From: CAZVCJ01 sp964625745
GTDB taxonomy: Bacteria > Chloroflexota > Anaerolineae > VGOG01
DNA: 6,177 nucleotides
Assembly (NCBI GenBank): GCA_964625745.1
Contig: CAZVCJ010000217.1
Span: 1-6,177 of the forward strand
Direction: 5' to 3'
In this document: in pieces, positions 5,081 to 6,177 of the stretch
How the letters are laid out: every line of letters starts with the position of its first letter
How positions within the stretch are numbered: the first letter of the stretch is position 1
Notes under the pieces: generated by a model
Told to the model about the DNA's origin: nothing
Seen by the model: the letters and a program-made list of their open reading frames with translations, nothing else
Database searches by the model: none
Translations under genes and position numbers: made by a program

Positions 5081-6177
5081 CTACGTCATGCCAAGGATCT
5101 GCTGCTCGATTTCCCCGGCCAATTTCTTCCCCACGTTCGGGATGCTCTCCAATCCCTTCACCCCCATCCGCTCGTAGATCAGGCGCACGTCCTGTTCCAG
5201 TTCGTCCAAAGCCCAGGCAGCCTTCCGATAGGCCCAAACCCTGTAGCCCTTAGCTTCCGCCAATTCCAGCCGATATGTCTTCATGGCCAGGTATTCAGCG
5301 ATGCGCTTGTTCGTTGCCCTCTTCTCACCATGGATGATGGGGCGTGGCATCCGGTCGTTGATGGCATACCTCTCGCACAGCTCTGCCACCTTGCGCCCCA
5401 GTTGGTTCCAGTAGCCACGCGGCGGGCCGTAACTGCCTTGCGGATAGAGCTGCTCGTAGACGGGCATCTTCTGCGGATAGATACGCGCCAACTGCTTCAG
5501 GAAATAGGTTTTTTGCTTATCGGAGAGGGTCAGCCCGCCGGCCAGGACGAAGGAGCCGCCGTGATCCCGGGTCCAGCGCACCACCGCTTCCAGGTTGGCG
5601 TCATCGTCGTAGATGCCGGGGAGGATGGGCATGAAGGATGTGCCAGTGAGAATGCCCGCCCTGGCGAACTGCTCCATGGCTTTGAAGCGGCGCGGCGGCA
5701 TGGGCACGGCAGGCTCGAAGCCTTTGAGGTACTTGTAATTGAGGGATTCGGGGGTAGCGATAATGCTGAAGCTGACCACGGCCCGCGCCTTGTCGTTGAT
5801 GGCCTTGATCAGCTCCAAATCTTGCAGCACGTTATGGGATTTTTCCAGCACAAAAACGGGGAAGCCCAGGTCGAGACAGACCTGGAGCATCTGGCGCGAG
5901 AGGCGATGCTGCCACTCGGCGGGCTGGTAGTCTCCCAGACCGACGACGTCCACCGGCACCTTCGAGAGCTCCTTGCGCAAGAGTTCCGGCGCGTTGATCT
6001 TCACCTTGATCAGGTGGGAGAAATCGTCGGGATCAGGGTAGGGGCAATACTTGCTCTCGCGCCAGTAGCAATACTCACAGCCATGCTGACAGCCTATGTA
6101 GGGATGGGCAGTATAGCGCGTCCAGAACCAGTGGTCAGCGCGTTTGTGCTTGTTCAGGATGCGCTTGGGCCTGTAGA
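5081..6177 (-). CDS. Radical SAM protein, spore-photoproduct-lyase-like (SplB/COG1533), 5' end off window
   Basis: The reading frame is open from its TAG stop at 5081 to the right edge, giving 364 visible residues, so the 5' end is missing. A GTG at 6004 is not the start. The frame upstream of it encodes conserved family sequence, including YRPKRILNKHKR, HPYIGC and the cluster motif C-x3-C-x2-C (GCQHGCEYCY, Cys29/33/36, at 6068-6091). This motif binds the 4Fe-4S cluster that cleaves S-adenosylmethionine. Further family stretches are GDYQPAE, FPVFVLEKS, RFKAMEQFARAGILTG, FMPILPGIYDDDANLEAVVRW and FVLAGGLTLSD. Spore photoproduct lyase itself repairs UV thymine dimers, but many relatives have unknown substrates. 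The C-terminus ends in a helix-hairpin-helix-like stretch, LESIPNVGKKLAGEIE (342-357), a motif that usually contacts DNA. It is upstream of mutM in the same direction, which fits a nucleic-acid role but does not prove one. Family call is firm, substrate unknown. Confidence 0.9.
   Translation of the reverse strand, partial: YRPKRILNKHKRADHWFWTRYTAHPYIGCQHGCEYCYWRESKYCPYPDPDDFSHLIKVKINAPELLRKELSKVPVDVVGLGDYQPAEWQHRLSRQMLQVCLDLGFPVFVLEKSHNVLQDLELIKAINDKARAVVSFSIIATPESLNYKYLKGFEPAVPMPPRRFKAMEQFARAGILTGTSFMPILPGIYDDDANLEAVVRWTRDHGGSFVLAGGLTLSDKQKTYFLKQLARIYPQKMPVYEQLYPQGSYGPPRGYWNQLGRKVAELCERYAINDRMPRPIIHGEKRATNKRIAEYLAMKTYRLELAEAKGYRVWAYRKAAWALDELEQDVRLIYERMGVKGLESIPNVGKKLAGEIEQQILGMT

Noticed and set aside
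4905..5237. Minus-strand frame of 110 codons across the intergenic repeat
   Set aside because: It overlaps both flanking genes in another frame and reads through the palindromic repeat; no family features.

Overview
This is a GC-rich bacterial window holding five protein genes and two short palindromic repeat elements. No tRNA, rRNA, CRISPR array or transposase gene is visible. The gene families and the style of the repeats resemble what I know from Chloroflexota (Anaerolineae-like) genomes. That is an inference from resemblance, with moderate to low confidence, because no taxonomic marker was searched.

Plus strand, 1-4117. A nearly complete topA (DNA topoisomerase I) enters from the left edge with its first few codons missing. 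It is followed after a 26-nt gap by a DUF2877/AllH-family gene, and then by an acidic HEAT-repeat protein gene. Spacing is tight, so the three could be one transcription unit, but their functions do not obviously belong together. The topA frame carries an in-frame insertion of about 84 nt (around 1186-1269) that contains an imperfect inverted repeat. It adds about 28 residues the family does not normally have, much like the protein-coding palindromic elements known from Rickettsia.

Minus strand, 6177-4072. A radical SAM protein of the spore-photoproduct-lyase-like (SplB/COG1533) family runs off the right edge with its 5' end missing. Its reading frame stays open past position 6004 and carries the iron-sulfur cluster motif there. 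It ends with a helix-hairpin-helix-like motif. A MITE-like palindromic repeat (4984-5060) separates it from a mutM/fpg-family DNA glycosylase gene in the same orientation. Both products look connected to DNA repair or nucleic-acid chemistry.

The two blocks converge. The last 46 nt of mutM overlap the last 46 nt of the HEAT-protein gene on the opposite strand. The same DNA encodes an acidic Asp/Glu tail in one direction and a poly-Ser tail in the other. The points most worth a second look are the in-frame palindrome in topA, the shared low-complexity tail, the unusual damage-recognition finger of the MutM protein, and the HhH tail on the radical SAM protein.
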